DNA of 52,204 nt from an uncultured bacterium (GCA_903828245.1 CAIKLP010000030.1:1-52204); one strand, 5' to 3'. Shown: positions 17,899 to 27,407, counted from the stretch's first letter. The notes: generated from the letters alone by a model not told the origin. Program-made: numbers and translations.

Positions 17899-18867
17899 AT
17901 GATTTTAGTTACAGGAGGAACCGGTTTAGTTGGAGGACATTTGCTACAAGCTTTGGTGCAGCAGCAAATGCCCATTCGCGCCATCATACGACTGAATGCT
18001 AAAGTGCCTATTGCTTTAATTCCTTATGCTCATCAAATAGAATGGGTGGAAGCCGATTTGCAAGATTATGATGCAATTGAGCAGGCCATGAATGGTTGTA
18101 CGCATGTTTATCATTGCGCGGCAAAGGTTTCCTTTGATCCAAAAGATAAACAAGAAATTTGGCAAACTAATGTGCAGGGTACCGCACATATGGTGAATGC
18201 AGCTTTATTTTTAGGCATCAAAAAATTACTATATGTTAGTTCCATTGCTGCTATTGGAGAAGCCAAACCCGGAATGCTCATCGACGAAACTTGTCAATGG
18301 GTTTACGATGCTAGTATTTCTGACTATTCGGTAAGTAAATTTGAAGCAGAAAGAGAAGTATGGCGCGGCATTACAGAAGGCCTCGACGCTGTTATTGTAA
18401 ACCCCTCTGTAATTTTAGGCTATGATCCAAAGCAAGCCGGTGCCATGTCGCTATTAAAAGTGGTAAATGCTAAAGCTTATTTTTATCCCGAAGGCAGTAT
18501 TGCTTTTGTTTATGTTGTTGATTTATGTCGCGCAATGATTCAATTAATGGATTCGACTATTGTTGCAGAAAGATTTATTATTTCTGCAGAAAACAAAAGT
18601 TATCAAGACTTTTTCGCATTGATTGCTAAAATTAAAAAGTCAAAGCCTTTGGCTATTCGCTTAGGCAATAGTTGGAGCAATGCCATTATTAGCGTATTGC
18701 AGCTTTACACTTTTTTATTCAACAAAAGCACTTTATTGAGCAAATTTACCTTACGCGCAAGTCAAAAAAATCATATATTTAACAATCAAAAATTAATACA
18801 AGCCCTATCTTTTAACTATACACCAATAGAAGAGGTGCTGGAAATAATGATAAAATCAAAAAATTAA
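17899..18867 (+). CDS. NAD-dependent epimerase/dehydratase (extended SDR)
   Basis: Extended short-chain dehydrogenase, 322 residues. The Rossmann motif is at the extreme N terminus (MILVTGGTGLVGGHLL, GxxGxxG), followed by CTHVYHCAAKVSF, the catalytic serine region YVSSIAAIGE and the YSVSKFEAE (YxxxK) pair. It resembles the dihydroflavonol reductase/NAD-epimerase group that acts on sugars, steroids or small ketones; the substrate cannot be told. The ATG is decided by the Rossmann motif. A near -7 box, CATATTTG (17880-17887), lies just upstream. It is followed by crcB after one base. Confidence 0.9.
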   Translation: MILVTGGTGLVGGHLLQALVQQQMPIRAIIRLNAKVPIALIPYAHQIEWVEADLQDYDAIEQAMNGCTHVYHCAAKVSFDPKDKQEIWQTNVQGTAHMVNAALFLGIKKLLYVSSIAAIGEAKPGMLIDETCQWVYDASISDYSVSKFEAEREVWRGITEGLDAVIVNPSVILGYDPKQAGAMSLLKVVNAKAYFYPEGSIAFVYVVDLCRAMIQLMDSTIVAERFIISAENKSYQDFFALIAKIKKSKPLAIRLGNSWSNAIISVLQLYTFLFNKSTLLSKFTLRASQKNHIFNNQKLIQALSFNYTPIEEVLEIMIKSKN

Positions 18868-18868
18868 A

Positions 18869-19252
18869 ATGAAAAATGCATTGTTTGTTTTTATGGGTGG
18901 TGGAGCTGGAAGCATTGCTCGTTGGGCATTCACAAAATTTAGCTTTGGATTTAATTTTCCAATGGCCACCTTTACAGCCAATGTACTCAGTTGTTTATTG
19001 CTCGGTTTTTTTTCAACAATGTTATTAGCGAAAACAAATTGGAATGCAGAATTAAAACTCATTTTATTAACTGGTTTTTGCGGTGGATTTAGTACGTTTT
19101 CTACTTATATTTCCGAAACAGATCAAATACTAAAATCTGGAAATATGCTTTTGGCATTTGGAAATATTATTTTAAATATCATTTTTTGCATGTTGGCATT
19201 ATATATAGGCATGTGGTTATCAAAACATTTTTTTAATTATGGAATTATCTAA
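18869..19252 (+). CDS. crcB: Fluoride ion channel CrcB/Fluc
   Basis: A 127-residue membrane protein with four transmembrane segments, which as an inverted dimer exports fluoride. Family motifs: GGGAGSIARW at the N terminus, FPMATFTANVLSCLLLGF (pore asparagine segment), and GFCGGFSTFSTYISE carrying the phenylalanine/TFST motif of the pore. Position 1 base after the epimerase stop leaves no room for a separate leader, and no fluoride riboswitch is seen. Its 3' end overlaps the tryptophan dioxygenase gene by 14 bases, so expression is coupled. Confidence 0.93.
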   Translation: MKNALFVFMGGGAGSIARWAFTKFSFGFNFPMATFTANVLSCLLLGFFSTMLLAKTNWNAELKLILLTGFCGGFSTFSTYISETDQILKSGNMLLAFGNIILNIIFCMLALYIGMWLSKHFFNYGII

Positions 19253-20189
19253 AGAAATTACCGAACGCATTCAAAAATTACAAGAAAAATTTGAGGCAAG
19301 CGGCCAAGATTTAAGCGCTTACTTAGATGGATTAATCCATGCAGATTACCTTACTTATTGGGATTATATACATTTAGACACCCTGCTCAGCTTACAAAAT
19401 CCAAAAACTAAGTTTCCAGATGAGCAGATTTTTATCATGTATCACCAGGCAACAGAATTGTATTTCAAAATGATTTTGAACGAATGCCAACAAATATGTG
19501 ATCAAACAGCTATTACCGAAAAGTTTTTTCTATCGCGCCTTACCCGTATCAATCGTTACTTCGAACATCTTACGAATTCCTTTGATATTATGGTAGATGG
19601 TATGGAGAAAGAACAGTTTTTACAATACCGTATGTCGTTATTGCCTGCAAGTGGTTTTCAATCTGCACAGTATCGTAAAATTGAAATATTTGCTACAGAT
19701 TTAATTAATTTAATAGATAAAGATAAACGCGAAGAATTTGCAAAAGAGCCATTCAATGCAGAAAAATACTTAGCCTTTATTTATTGGAAACACGGAGCAA
19801 CAGAAGCTAAGACTGGAAAGAAAACATTGACCTTAATTCAGTTCGAAGAAAAATACATGGCTTCGTTTATACAATTAGCCAATGAGAGAAATGGGAATAC
19901 CATTTTAGCTAAATACCAAGAATTACAATCTACTAACCAGGCTGTAATAGAAGCTATGCGTAGGTTTGATACAAATGTAAATGTGAATTGGCCTTTAGCT
20001 CATTATAAATCAGCTGTTCGTTATTTGCAATTAGATCCAGAAGATATTAAAGCAACTGGTGGTACCAATTGGCAAAAATATTTGCCTCCACGTTTTCAAA
20101 AAAGAATTTTCTATCCCACTTTATGGACAACAGAAGAGTTAGCAAACTGGGGAAAAGCTTGGGTAGAAAATACACTCAAAAATTTATAA
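19239..20189 (+). CDS. kynA: Tryptophan 2,3-dioxygenase
   Basis: Haem enzyme that opens the indole ring of tryptophan to N-formylkynurenine, first step of the kynurenine route. Signatures: YWDYIHLDTLLSLQ, then the IMYHQATELYFKMILNE helix, the FQSAQYRKIE segment, the WPLAHYKSAVRYL helix and the substrate-binding ATGGTNW motif close to the C terminus. Length is 316 residues, slightly longer than many bacterial forms. The start overlaps the crcB stop by 14 bases. No other kynurenine gene is in the window, so the pathway must be completed elsewhere. Ends one base before the convergent alanine-dehydrogenase-like gene. Confidence 0.92.
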   Translation: MELSKEITERIQKLQEKFEASGQDLSAYLDGLIHADYLTYWDYIHLDTLLSLQNPKTKFPDEQIFIMYHQATELYFKMILNECQQICDQTAITEKFFLSRLTRINRYFEHLTNSFDIMVDGMEKEQFLQYRMSLLPASGFQSAQYRKIEIFATDLINLIDKDKREEFAKEPFNAEKYLAFIYWKHGATEAKTGKKTLTLIQFEEKYMASFIQLANERNGNTILAKYQELQSTNQAVIEAMRRFDTNVNVNWPLAHYKSAVRYLQLDPEDIKATGGTNWQKYLPPRFQKRIFYPTLWTTEELANWGKAWVENTLKNL

Positions 20190-20190
20190 T

Positions 20191-21411
20191 TTAATTTTGA
20201 GCAGCCACCAATAAATCTAAATCTTTTAAAGGTAATTTAAATTGATTCGATAAAAATTTATTAGTGATTTGGCCATTATAAATATAAACGCCACTGCGTA
20301 TACCTGCATTTTCCCAAAGGTAATTTTTAATACCACCTGCATTAGCTAATTCTAATAAGATAGGACTAAAAATATTTGTTAATGCGTAAGAGGCCGTTCG
20401 GGCTACTCTCGAAGCAATATTGGGAACGCAATAATGTATCACTTCTTGGTATCTAAAAATGGGGTTCGCATGATTGGTTACTTTTGAAGTTTCGAAGCAA
20501 CCACCTTGATCGATACTCACATCAATGATTACCGCGTCTGCCCTCATTTTATTGACCATTTCTGTAGAAACTATACAGGGGCTTCTGCCTTCTTTCGAAC
20601 GCATTGCACCAATAGCTACATCACATTTAGCAAGCGCTTTCTCTAAAACAACGGGTTGAATAACGGAAGTAAAAATTCTGGTCCCTATGTTTTCTTGTAG
20701 TCTGCGTAAATGATAAACAGAGTTATCAAAAACTTTTACATCGGCACCAAGTGCAATGGCCGTTCTGGCTGCACATTCGCCAACTGTGCCAGCTCCAATA
20801 ATCACAATCTCTGTTGGAGGAATTCCGACTACGCCGCCTAACAATAATCCTTTTCCATTATGCGTATTTAATAATTCCGAAGCAATATGAATCGAAGTTG
20901 ATCCAACAATTTCGGACATAGACCTTACCACTGTTAAAATATTTCCTTCGTCTCTTAAATATTCATAAGCAATCGCAGTTATTTTTTTTGCCATCAAAGC
21001 CTTTAAATACTCAGGTTTGAGCGTAGCAACTTGTAAGCCAGAAATTAATGTTTGTCCAATTTTCATCATGCCAATTTCTTCTAGCGTGGGCGGACCTACT
21101 TTTATGATGATATCTGATTCCCAAACTTTTTGGCGATCGTATGTTATTTGTCCTCCATTTTCGGAATAGGCAGTATCTGAAAATTTGGCGCCATTGCCTG
21201 CGCCTGTTTCTATGCGCACCTCGTGTCCGTTGTTTACTAATAAACCAACCGATAGCGGTGTTAATGCAATTCTATTTTCTTGAAAGGATGTTTCTTTTGG
21301 AATGCCAATGTTTAGTTCTTGCTTGCGATTTTTAGCAGTCATTAACGACTCTTTAGGCATAAGCATGGCTTGTTTTGCAATAGCCGACATTCCTTTGGGT
21401 GCATTAGACAT
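20191..21411 (-). CDS. Alanine dehydrogenase-like protein lacking catalytic Lys/His
   Basis: AlaDH/PNT-family oxidoreductase-like protein, 406 residues, with a 33-residue N-terminal extension before NIGIPKETSFQENRIALTP (substrate arginine R47 kept). The NAD domain has VIIGAGTVGECAAR and the VIIDVSIDQGGCFET segment typical of alanine dehydrogenase. Gap-free comparison with the Mycobacterium enzyme (catalytic K75, H96) puts G106 and Q127 at these positions (KVGPP instead of KVKEP; SGLQVAT instead of FLHLA). It therefore may not oxidise alanine; the first motif looks more like transhydrogenase alpha subunit (PntA). Downstream of tsaE by 56 bases. Confidence 0.85.
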   Translation of the reverse strand: MSNAPKGMSAIAKQAMLMPKESLMTAKNRKQELNIGIPKETSFQENRIALTPLSVGLLVNNGHEVRIETGAGNGAKFSDTAYSENGGQITYDRQKVWESDIIIKVGPPTLEEIGMMKIGQTLISGLQVATLKPEYLKALMAKKITAIAYEYLRDEGNILTVVRSMSEIVGSTSIHIASELLNTHNGKGLLLGGVVGIPPTEIVIIGAGTVGECAARTAIALGADVKVFDNSVYHLRRLQENIGTRIFTSVIQPVVLEKALAKCDVAIGAMRSKEGRSPCIVSTEMVNKMRADAVIIDVSIDQGGCFETSKVTNHANPIFRYQEVIHYCVPNIASRVARTASYALTNIFSPILLELANAGGIKNYLWENAGIRSGVYIYNGQITNKFLSNQFKLPLKDLDLLVAAQN

Positions 21412-21467
21412 ATTTTTTTTAATTTATAGCTAAAGATAATCAATTTATTTTTGATTCATTAGGCAGC

Positions 21468-21884
21468 CTATGCACTTATAATTTGCAGGTTTCGACTCTT
21501 ATCGGGCTGGGCTGTAATCTCAATAAACAATGCATTTTCGGGCAAAAGCGATTTAATTATTTCGGGCCACTCAATCATACAATAGTGGCCACTGTCTAGG
21601 TATTCTTCTATACCAATATCTAATGCTTCGACAATAGATTTTAACCTATATAAATCGAAATGATAAATTTTATCATCTGGGCAGGTATATTCATTTAAAA
21701 TGGCAAAAGTGGGACTGCTTTTTTCATCGGTACTTCCAAGCAGCTGACAGATTTTAGCAATGATGGTTGTTTTGCCTGCGCCCATCTCTCCATTCCAACA
21801 AATAATTTTATGTTTTTTAATAATAGCTATGATTGGCAATAAGTCGTTTTCAAGACTAGCTAAATTAACTATCACATTTTTCAT
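21468..21884 (-). CDS. tsaE: tRNA threonylcarbamoyladenosine ATPase TsaE
   Basis: Small P-loop ATPase required with TsaB/TsaD for the t6A37 modification of tRNAs. Walker A GEMGAGKTT at residues 32-40 from the chosen start, then the SPTFAILNEY switch segment, YHFDLYRL and the MIEWPEII motif of the family. The ATG at 21884 (MKNVIVNLAS) lies 10 bases after the fabD stop and gives 138 residues; an ATG at 21908 would overlap fabD by 14 bases. tsaB and tsaD are not in the window. Linked upstream to fabD and downstream to the alanine-dehydrogenase-like gene. Confidence 0.93.
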   Translation of the reverse strand: MKNVIVNLASLENDLLPIIAIIKKHKIICWNGEMGAGKTTIIAKICQLLGSTDEKSSPTFAILNEYTCPDDKIYHFDLYRLKSIVEALDIGIEEYLDSGHYCMIEWPEIIKSLLPENALFIEITAQPDKSRNLQIISA

Positions 21885-21894
21885 TTTTATGTTG

Positions 21895-22773
21895 TTAAAT
21901 ACTTGCACTTGCCGTAGGCATTTGTCGGTCTACTTTTTTAACCAAACCTTGTAAGACAGTTCCAGGTCCAACTTCTGTAAATGAACTGGCACCACCAGCA
22001 ATCATGGCTTCGATGGTTTGGGTCCACCTAACTGCTCCTGTTAATTGTAAGATTAAATTTTCTTTAATTTGATCGGGCGCTATAGTAGCTTGTGCATTGA
22101 TGTTTTGGTAGATTGGACAAATTGGATTGGCAAAATTTGTTGCATGAATGGCTGCAGCTAATTCTACTCTAGCGGGCTCCATTAATGGTGAATGAAATGC
22201 ACCTCCAACATTTAACATTAAGGCTCTTTTAGCACCTGCAGCGGTTAACTTTTCGCAAGCAATTTGTACGCCTTCCATACTTCCAGATATGACTAATTGT
22301 CCTGGACAATTATAATTTGCGGCTACTACTATTTCAGGAATACTTGCACAAATTTCTTCTACTACATTATCTGCTAATCCTAATATTGCGGCCATTGTAG
22401 AAGGAGCCAACTCACATGCTTTTTGCATGGCGTTTGCTCTTGCAATAACTAATCTAAATGCATCTTCAAATGATAACGTTTTATTCATTACCAATGCAGA
22501 GAATTCACCTAGAGAATGACCCGCAACCATCTCGGGCTTAAAGTCTGGTAATACACTTCCAAGAATAACCGAGTGTAAAAAAATGGCAGGTTGGGTAACT
22601 TTAGTTTGTTTTAAATCTTCGTCTGTTCCGTCGAACATTAAATCTGTAATCCTAAATCCAATAATTTCATTTGCTTTTTCAAACATCGCTTTTGCTAAGT
22701 CAGAATTTTCATACAATTCTTTCCCCATTCCGACAAATTGAGCTCCTTGACCAGGAAATACATATGCTTTCAT
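21895..22773 (-). CDS. fabD: Malonyl-CoA:ACP transacylase
   Basis: Loads malonyl groups onto acyl carrier protein at the start of fatty-acid synthesis. Seen: N-terminal YVFPGQGAQFVGMGKEL, the active-site GHSLGEFSAL with the nucleophilic serine S87, QPAIFLHS, the glutamine/arginine substrate site region (VIARANAMQKA), the catalytic histidine in GGAFHSPLM near residue 199 and the closing FTEVGPGTVLQGLVKK. Length of 292 is normal. Start is fixed by the PGQGAQ motif. Leads the unit fabD-tsaE-alanine-dehydrogenase-like. Confidence 0.96.
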   Translation of the reverse strand: MKAYVFPGQGAQFVGMGKELYENSDLAKAMFEKANEIIGFRITDLMFDGTDEDLKQTKVTQPAIFLHSVILGSVLPDFKPEMVAGHSLGEFSALVMNKTLSFEDAFRLVIARANAMQKACELAPSTMAAILGLADNVVEEICASIPEIVVAANYNCPGQLVISGSMEGVQIACEKLTAAGAKRALMLNVGGAFHSPLMEPARVELAAAIHATNFANPICPIYQNINAQATIAPDQIKENLILQLTGAVRWTQTIEAMIAGGASSFTEVGPGTVLQGLVKKVDRQMPTASASI

Positions 22774-22851
22774 ATATTTAATTTAATGTTGAATATGATT
22801 AATTATTTCAAATATCATATAAAGAAACGTATTTTTGAAAAAAATATTCAA

Positions 22852-23250
22852 ATGAATTTTCTAGAGAACCACCAAGCAATCTGTTTGCGTCTAGCCCTTT
22901 CGGCTATTGCATTAGCTATCATTGCTATTGCCATACATTTTCTATTCCCAACTGCCGAATTTTCGACTTATCAAATGTCTATGTATGTTATCATCATGGC
23001 GACTGCATTACTAGCAGCAATTGTTTTTTATTTTGGATTTAATATACCCATTCAAATGCAAATTAACCCAGCGGATAACAATGCTAGAAACGCCTATTTA
23101 TTAAGTCTATTAATGTTGTTCACCGGCGTCATTACTTATCCTTCTACTGCAAACAGAATTGCTAACTTCTTTTTTTTAATTGGCACGATGTCTTTTGTGG
23201 CGGCTCATTTATTATATTTTATCAAATTAGTAAATCTCAAAAAGCAATAG
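22852..23250 (+). CDS. Small membrane protein of unknown function
   Basis: No named family recognised. The 132-residue product has about four hydrophobic segments (LRLALSAIALAIIAIAIHFLF; YVIIMATALLAAIVFYFGF; LLSLLMLFTGVITY; FFFLIGTMSFVAAHLLYF), so it is an integral inner-membrane protein. I chose the ATG at 22852 (MNFLENHQAI); an open frame extends back to 22738, but that would overlap the start of fabD on the other strand and adds a basic stretch unlike a membrane leader. It is followed immediately by the GNAT gene (no gap), suggesting coupled translation. Confidence 0.65.
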   Translation: MNFLENHQAICLRLALSAIALAIIAIAIHFLFPTAEFSTYQMSMYVIIMATALLAAIVFYFGFNIPIQMQINPADNNARNAYLLSLLMLFTGVITYPSTANRIANFFFLIGTMSFVAAHLLYFIKLVNLKKQ

Positions 23251-23754
23251 ATGAATTCCGTTTCTATTAAAGTAGCTAGTATCGAAGATATTCCTGCAAT
23301 CGTAAAGATTGCTTACGATACTTGGTTTGTTACTTATCAAGATGTTATTTCACAAGCGCAAATCGAATACATGTTTGGCGAAATGTATACGCCAGAATCC
23401 ATTTATAAACAAATGGATTTTTACAAACACACGTTTTTAATTTTATATCAAGCGGAAATGCCAATCGGCTTTGCTTCTTATGGAAAATTAGAAGAGCCAA
23501 TCAATACCTATAAATTACACAAGTTGTATTTACTTCCAAGTGAACAAAACAGAGGCTTTGGAAGGATCTTACTTAACGAAGTAGAAAAAGAAGTGGCTGG
23601 TTTAGGCGCTGATTATTTGCATTTAAATGTGAATAGAAAAAATCCTGCTTTATCATTTTATGAAAAACTCGGCTATGAAATTATCGAAACAGTCGATATT
23701 CCATTTGCCGAGTTTTGGTTAAACGATTACGTGCTTTCTAAAAAAACCCTTTAA
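23251..23754 (+). CDS. GNAT-family N-acetyltransferase
   Basis: A 167-residue acetyl-CoA-dependent acyltransferase; acceptor unknown. The GNAT fold is visible: N-terminal VASIEDIPAIVKIAYDTW, strand segment IGFASYGKL, then LHKLYLLPSEQNRGFGRILL with the QNRGFG acetyl-CoA pyrophosphate loop, and the motif B segment NPALSFYEKLGYEI. Relatives include RimI-like and small-molecule acetylases. It starts directly at the end of the membrane-protein gene, and its stop overlaps the convergent T9SS-protein stop by four bases. Confidence 0.92.
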   Translation: MNSVSIKVASIEDIPAIVKIAYDTWFVTYQDVISQAQIEYMFGEMYTPESIYKQMDFYKHTFLILYQAEMPIGFASYGKLEEPINTYKLHKLYLLPSEQNRGFGRILLNEVEKEVAGLGADYLHLNVNRKNPALSFYEKLGYEIIETVDIPFAEFWLNDYVLSKKTL

Positions 23755-26700
23755 TCTTTTTTAATTATTTTCTTATCTATTGCGCCTTCCTCAAAAAATA
23801 TCCTTAGCATATAATAGCCATTAGGTAAATCTTTAATCATAATTTTATTTTCATTTGAAAATAAAACAGATTTTCCTGTTGCATCAAATACCACCACATT
23901 CTTTAAGTGGTTTTTGCCATACTTGATATTTATGAAATCGCTACTAGGGTTAGGACTTACACTAACTTGTTTTATCAAATTATTTTCAAGCCCAGTTCCC
24001 ATAATAACTATAATTGTTTTTTGAAATTGTTGTATACAATTTCCATTGCTTGCCGTTAGGATTACAGTGTAAGTTCCTGGTTTAATAAATTGATGAGTAG
24101 GATGCTCCATGCTGCTTGTTTGAGAGCTATCGCCAAAATCCCAAGTTAAGGTGCTGGCATCGGTAGAGGTATTGGTAAATTTAATCATACCACCTTTATT
24201 GATCATCACGGTATCTATGTTCGAGGTAAAACTTGCTTTGGGTAATACATTGGTAATCACATTTAGCTTATTGCTTAATAATTTACAACCAGCGCCATTA
24301 CTTGCATTAATACTGATATCATTATTGAAAGCATATTTTTTCCATACTACTTTTACAACGGCAGAATCATCTATACCAATAATTTCACCACCATTTATTT
24401 CCCATAAAATATAGCTTGCGTTTGTAGTAACAGAATAAATGGCGGTATCATTTTGACAATATTCTGTGAGTCCATTAATTTTACTAAGATTAGGTTTATC
24501 AAATACTTTGATAGGAGTATTTTTAATAGCACTTTCGCATCCCGAATTATTAGTTAGTTTTAATCCGATATTTTTATTTCCAGTACTTGTCCATACCACT
24601 ACTAAACTATCGGTGTTTTGTCCACTAATAATATTTCCACCTGTAATTGTCCAAGTGTATTGATCAGATTTAATAAGCGTCATATACACATTCGTATCAT
24701 TTACACAAGTGCTGGTATAGCCTGTTATGATTGGCAACGAAGGCTTATTTACCACAGTTATAAAAGCAGATTTTGTAATTGGGCTGCTTGTGCCAATTAT
24801 GTTGCTTGCTGTTAATGTTACCGCAAATGTGCCTATACTATCGTATTTAATGGTAGGATTTGCTAACGAAGAGTTACTTGGTGTGCCGCCATCAAAACTC
24901 CAAGACCAGGCATTTGGAGAATCACTAGATTGATCGATAAATGATACATTGTCTCCTTTACATACGACTAATTTATTAGCAGAAAAATTTGCCACAGGTG
25001 CTTGTGTTATATTTAAAGTGAAATTGCTACACGAAAATAATCCACGACCATGCGTTGCGGCAATGACTAAATTATCCGAACTTCTGTATTGCAGCATATC
25101 TACTCGAGTAGTGGCGAGTCCTGCATTAGAGGCAACCCAATTTGGACTGGCTAAATTTAAACTTGCAGTGTACCAAACACCAAGCTCGGTGGCTAGTAAA
25201 ACTTCATTTCTATTTTGTGGATTAAATAGCGCCCATCTTACCGGCATGTCTGGAAGATTTCCTTCCTTGTTTGTAAATGTATTTCCTCCGTTATCAGAAT
25301 AATATACACTGGTGACACCATAATTACTAAGGGTAACTAATAATTCGTTTTCGCTTGAGCCAATTTCGATGCAAGAAATACTGCCACCTAATGTTGTACC
25401 AAGCTGTGTGATTGTTGGGCTGGCACTTTGCGCGTTGGTTATTTTAAATACTTTTCCTGCTTCGGTTCCAACAAAAACCGTAGAACTTCCAATAGCAGCA
25501 TATGGAGAAACGCTTAAATGCGAAGCCATAGCGCCAAGTGTACTCATGGTAATTTGTGAAGTAGCAGGCGTGGTAGTTACATTTGTAATTTTTTGTATAG
25601 CAGAAGTACTGTAAGCAGAGTATAAAATATTTTCTCTGTTATCATAATCGGCCGGATTGATAAACGAACCGGTAGTACTGCTATTCGATAAAGTAGTATT
25701 AAAGCTAGTACCACTGTTGGTAGAACGATAATAATTATTATAGACATAGGATGCGATCGCCACGGTTGGATTGTCTTGATCAAAAAAGCAAAATGCGCCA
25801 TCTCCACCATATGCTCTTGTGGTATTACTTAAGCCAGCAGCCGAAAACCTTTGTGTACCGTTGTCTTGGGCTCCAGCTAAAAATATATTTGAAGCCGCTG
25901 TTGGCGACATGGCACAGCTATAAAACTGTGTTACATTATAGCCATTATTTTTATTAGCAAATGTTGGGCTTGCATTATTAATATTTGTACTTAAATAAAT
26001 ACCCCCGTCGTTGCCAAATAATATTTCGCTTGAAGAATTCTTTTTAAAGGTAATTACATGTTGATCGGCATGCACATCTGGAAAACTAAATCCTCCATAC
26101 CAATGACTAATTTGGGTCCATGATGTTCCTGCATTGGTACTTTTGAATAAATCAACACCGCCAACTATCACCGTTGAGGCATTGTTTGGATCAACGGCAG
26201 CGGTTAAATCGTACCAAGCTTGGGTACGCGTAAAATCAGCTGAAGGTATACCACCATCTGCATCTGCGGGTTTAGCACAGGTAGTCCAACTGGTACCTTT
26301 ATTTGCAGAATAATAAATATTATATAATCCATTAGTACTCGCATCTTGTGTTATAGCATAAAGTATATTGGAATCATTTGGTGCCACTGCAATTTCTACT
26401 CTTTCAAATCCTGAAGTTGGAAATCCATTCGTGCCATTATTTAATTTGGTCCAAGTATTGGCGTTTCCAGATGTTGATTTCCAAACCGAACCAGAAGTAA
26501 AAATACCAATGCCCGCATAAATGGTTCCATCCGTGCCAATTTCTAAATCCGAAATTGGATTGCTTGCGCCAATGGGTAAGGTACTTCCTAACACTTTAGT
26601 AAAAGAAGTGCCGCCATCTGTGCTTCGCATTACGCCGCCGGCTTTAGTGCCAACATATACGCCTGTTGCGTTGACTACAATTTTTTGAACATGATAAAAT

Positions 26701-27383
26701 GTAGTATTATTCGTGCTCAATAATCTTTCAAACCCTAAGCCAGCATTCGTACTTTTCCAAACGCCAGCGCCACGTTGTGCATCTAAATTACTCCAACCTT
26801 CACCAGTTCCTACGTACATTAATTGCGTATTGGTAGGATCAAATGCAATGGAAGATATGGCTATGTTCTCCCAAAAATCGTTCACTCTATTCCAGATTGG
26901 GATAGTAGCAGTTATATCATTACAATACCACAATCCTCCACCAACACCGCCTGCCCAAACTTTTTTATTACTGAGATCGTTCGGGTCGTAAACTACTGTG
27001 CGTGTTCTACCACCAACATTTTTTGGTCCACGCTCTTCCCAAATCGGTGCCATCAATGTTTGCTTGTTTCTTTGTTGCATAGCAATCATTTCTCTTGCAA
27101 TAATTAATCTTTCTGTCGCCGGTCTTTTTAAAACAGGATCCATTGTAATTCTAAAATCTTGTTCAAATGCTAAATCAGGGCGATCGGTTTTAGCCGCTTC
27201 GGTTTCTGTTTCGCCTGGAATTTCAATAGTAATATTATCTGCAGCTTTATTATAGAAATGGTCTGCTAGGTATTGTTCATAGGCAGTTAATGAAGGCTGT
27301 GGTTTTTTTATTTTATTAAAATAAAAAAAAGTACAAGCAGTTAATGTAAATAAGAAAATGCCAAAAAATACTTTATTTTTCAT
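23751..27383 (-). CDS. Large T9SS-secreted propeller/PKD protein
   Basis: A 1210-residue secreted protein. Order seen: N-terminal hydrophobic signal (MKNKVFFGIFLFTLTACTFF, containing a doubtful lipobox LTAC); a WEERGPKNVGGRTRTVVYDP entry motif at about 115; repeated BNR/VPS10-type blades such as VWKSTNAG, MRSTDGGTSF, YSANKGTSW and YYSDNGGNTF to about 810; a PKD domain (WSWSFDGGTPS, about 830-905); two PKD-like Ig domains with C-N-D motifs (about 910-1045); a second PKD (LTWDFGDSSQ, about 1050-1125); and a C-terminal type A sorting domain (SVSPNPSSDFINIKYG). Secreted and surface-anchored or released by T9SS. Last gene of the permease unit. Confidence 0.9.
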   Translation of the reverse strand: MKNKVFFGIFLFTLTACTFFYFNKIKKPQPSLTAYEQYLADHFYNKAADNITIEIPGETETEAAKTDRPDLAFEQDFRITMDPVLKRPATERLIIAREMIAMQQRNKQTLMAPIWEERGPKNVGGRTRTVVYDPNDLSNKKVWAGGVGGGLWYCNDITATIPIWNRVNDFWENIAISSIAFDPTNTQLMYVGTGEGWSNLDAQRGAGVWKSTNAGLGFERLLSTNNTTFYHVQKIVVNATGVYVGTKAGGVMRSTDGGTSFTKVLGSTLPIGASNPISDLEIGTDGTIYAGIGIFTSGSVWKSTSGNANTWTKLNNGTNGFPTSGFERVEIAVAPNDSNILYAITQDASTNGLYNIYYSANKGTSWTTCAKPADADGGIPSADFTRTQAWYDLTAAVDPNNASTVIVGGVDLFKSTNAGTSWTQISHWYGGFSFPDVHADQHVITFKKNSSSEILFGNDGGIYLSTNINNASPTFANKNNGYNVTQFYSCAMSPTAASNIFLAGAQDNGTQRFSAAGLSNTTRAYGGDGAFCFFDQDNPTVAIASYVYNNYYRSTNSGTSFNTTLSNSSTTGSFINPADYDNRENILYSAYSTSAIQKITNVTTTPATSQITMSTLGAMASHLSVSPYAAIGSSTVFVGTEAGKVFKITNAQSASPTITQLGTTLGGSISCIEIGSSENELLVTLSNYGVTSVYYSDNGGNTFTNKEGNLPDMPVRWALFNPQNRNEVLLATELGVWYTASLNLASPNWVASNAGLATTRVDMLQYRSSDNLVIAATHGRGLFSCSNFTLNITQAPVANFSANKLVVCKGDNVSFIDQSSDSPNAWSWSFDGGTPSNSSLANPTIKYDSIGTFAVTLTASNIIGTSSPITKSAFITVVNKPSLPIITGYTSTCVNDTNVYMTLIKSDQYTWTITGGNIISGQNTDSLVVVWTSTGNKNIGLKLTNNSGCESAIKNTPIKVFDKPNLSKINGLTEYCQNDTAIYSVTTNASYILWEINGGEIIGIDDSAVVKVVWKKYAFNNDISINASNGAGCKLLSNKLNVITNVLPKASFTSNIDTVMINKGGMIKFTNTSTDASTLTWDFGDSSQTSSMEHPTHQFIKPGTYTVILTASNGNCIQQFQKTIIVIMGTGLENNLIKQVSVSPNPSSDFINIKYGKNHLKNVVVFDATGKSVLFSNENKIMIKDLPNGYYMLRIFFEEGAIDKKIIKKD

Positions 27384-27407
27384 TGCTATATATTTTTAAA
27401 TTTAAAC

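Noticed and set aside
22738-22851. Upstream extension of the small membrane-protein frame
   Set aside because: It would overlap the start of fabD on the opposite strand and adds a basic stretch without membrane character; the ATG at 22852 is better.
24949-25957. Several + strand open frames inside the T9SS propeller gene
   Set aside because: They are antisense to a repetitive propeller gene with consistent domain order; no start context or motif supports them.
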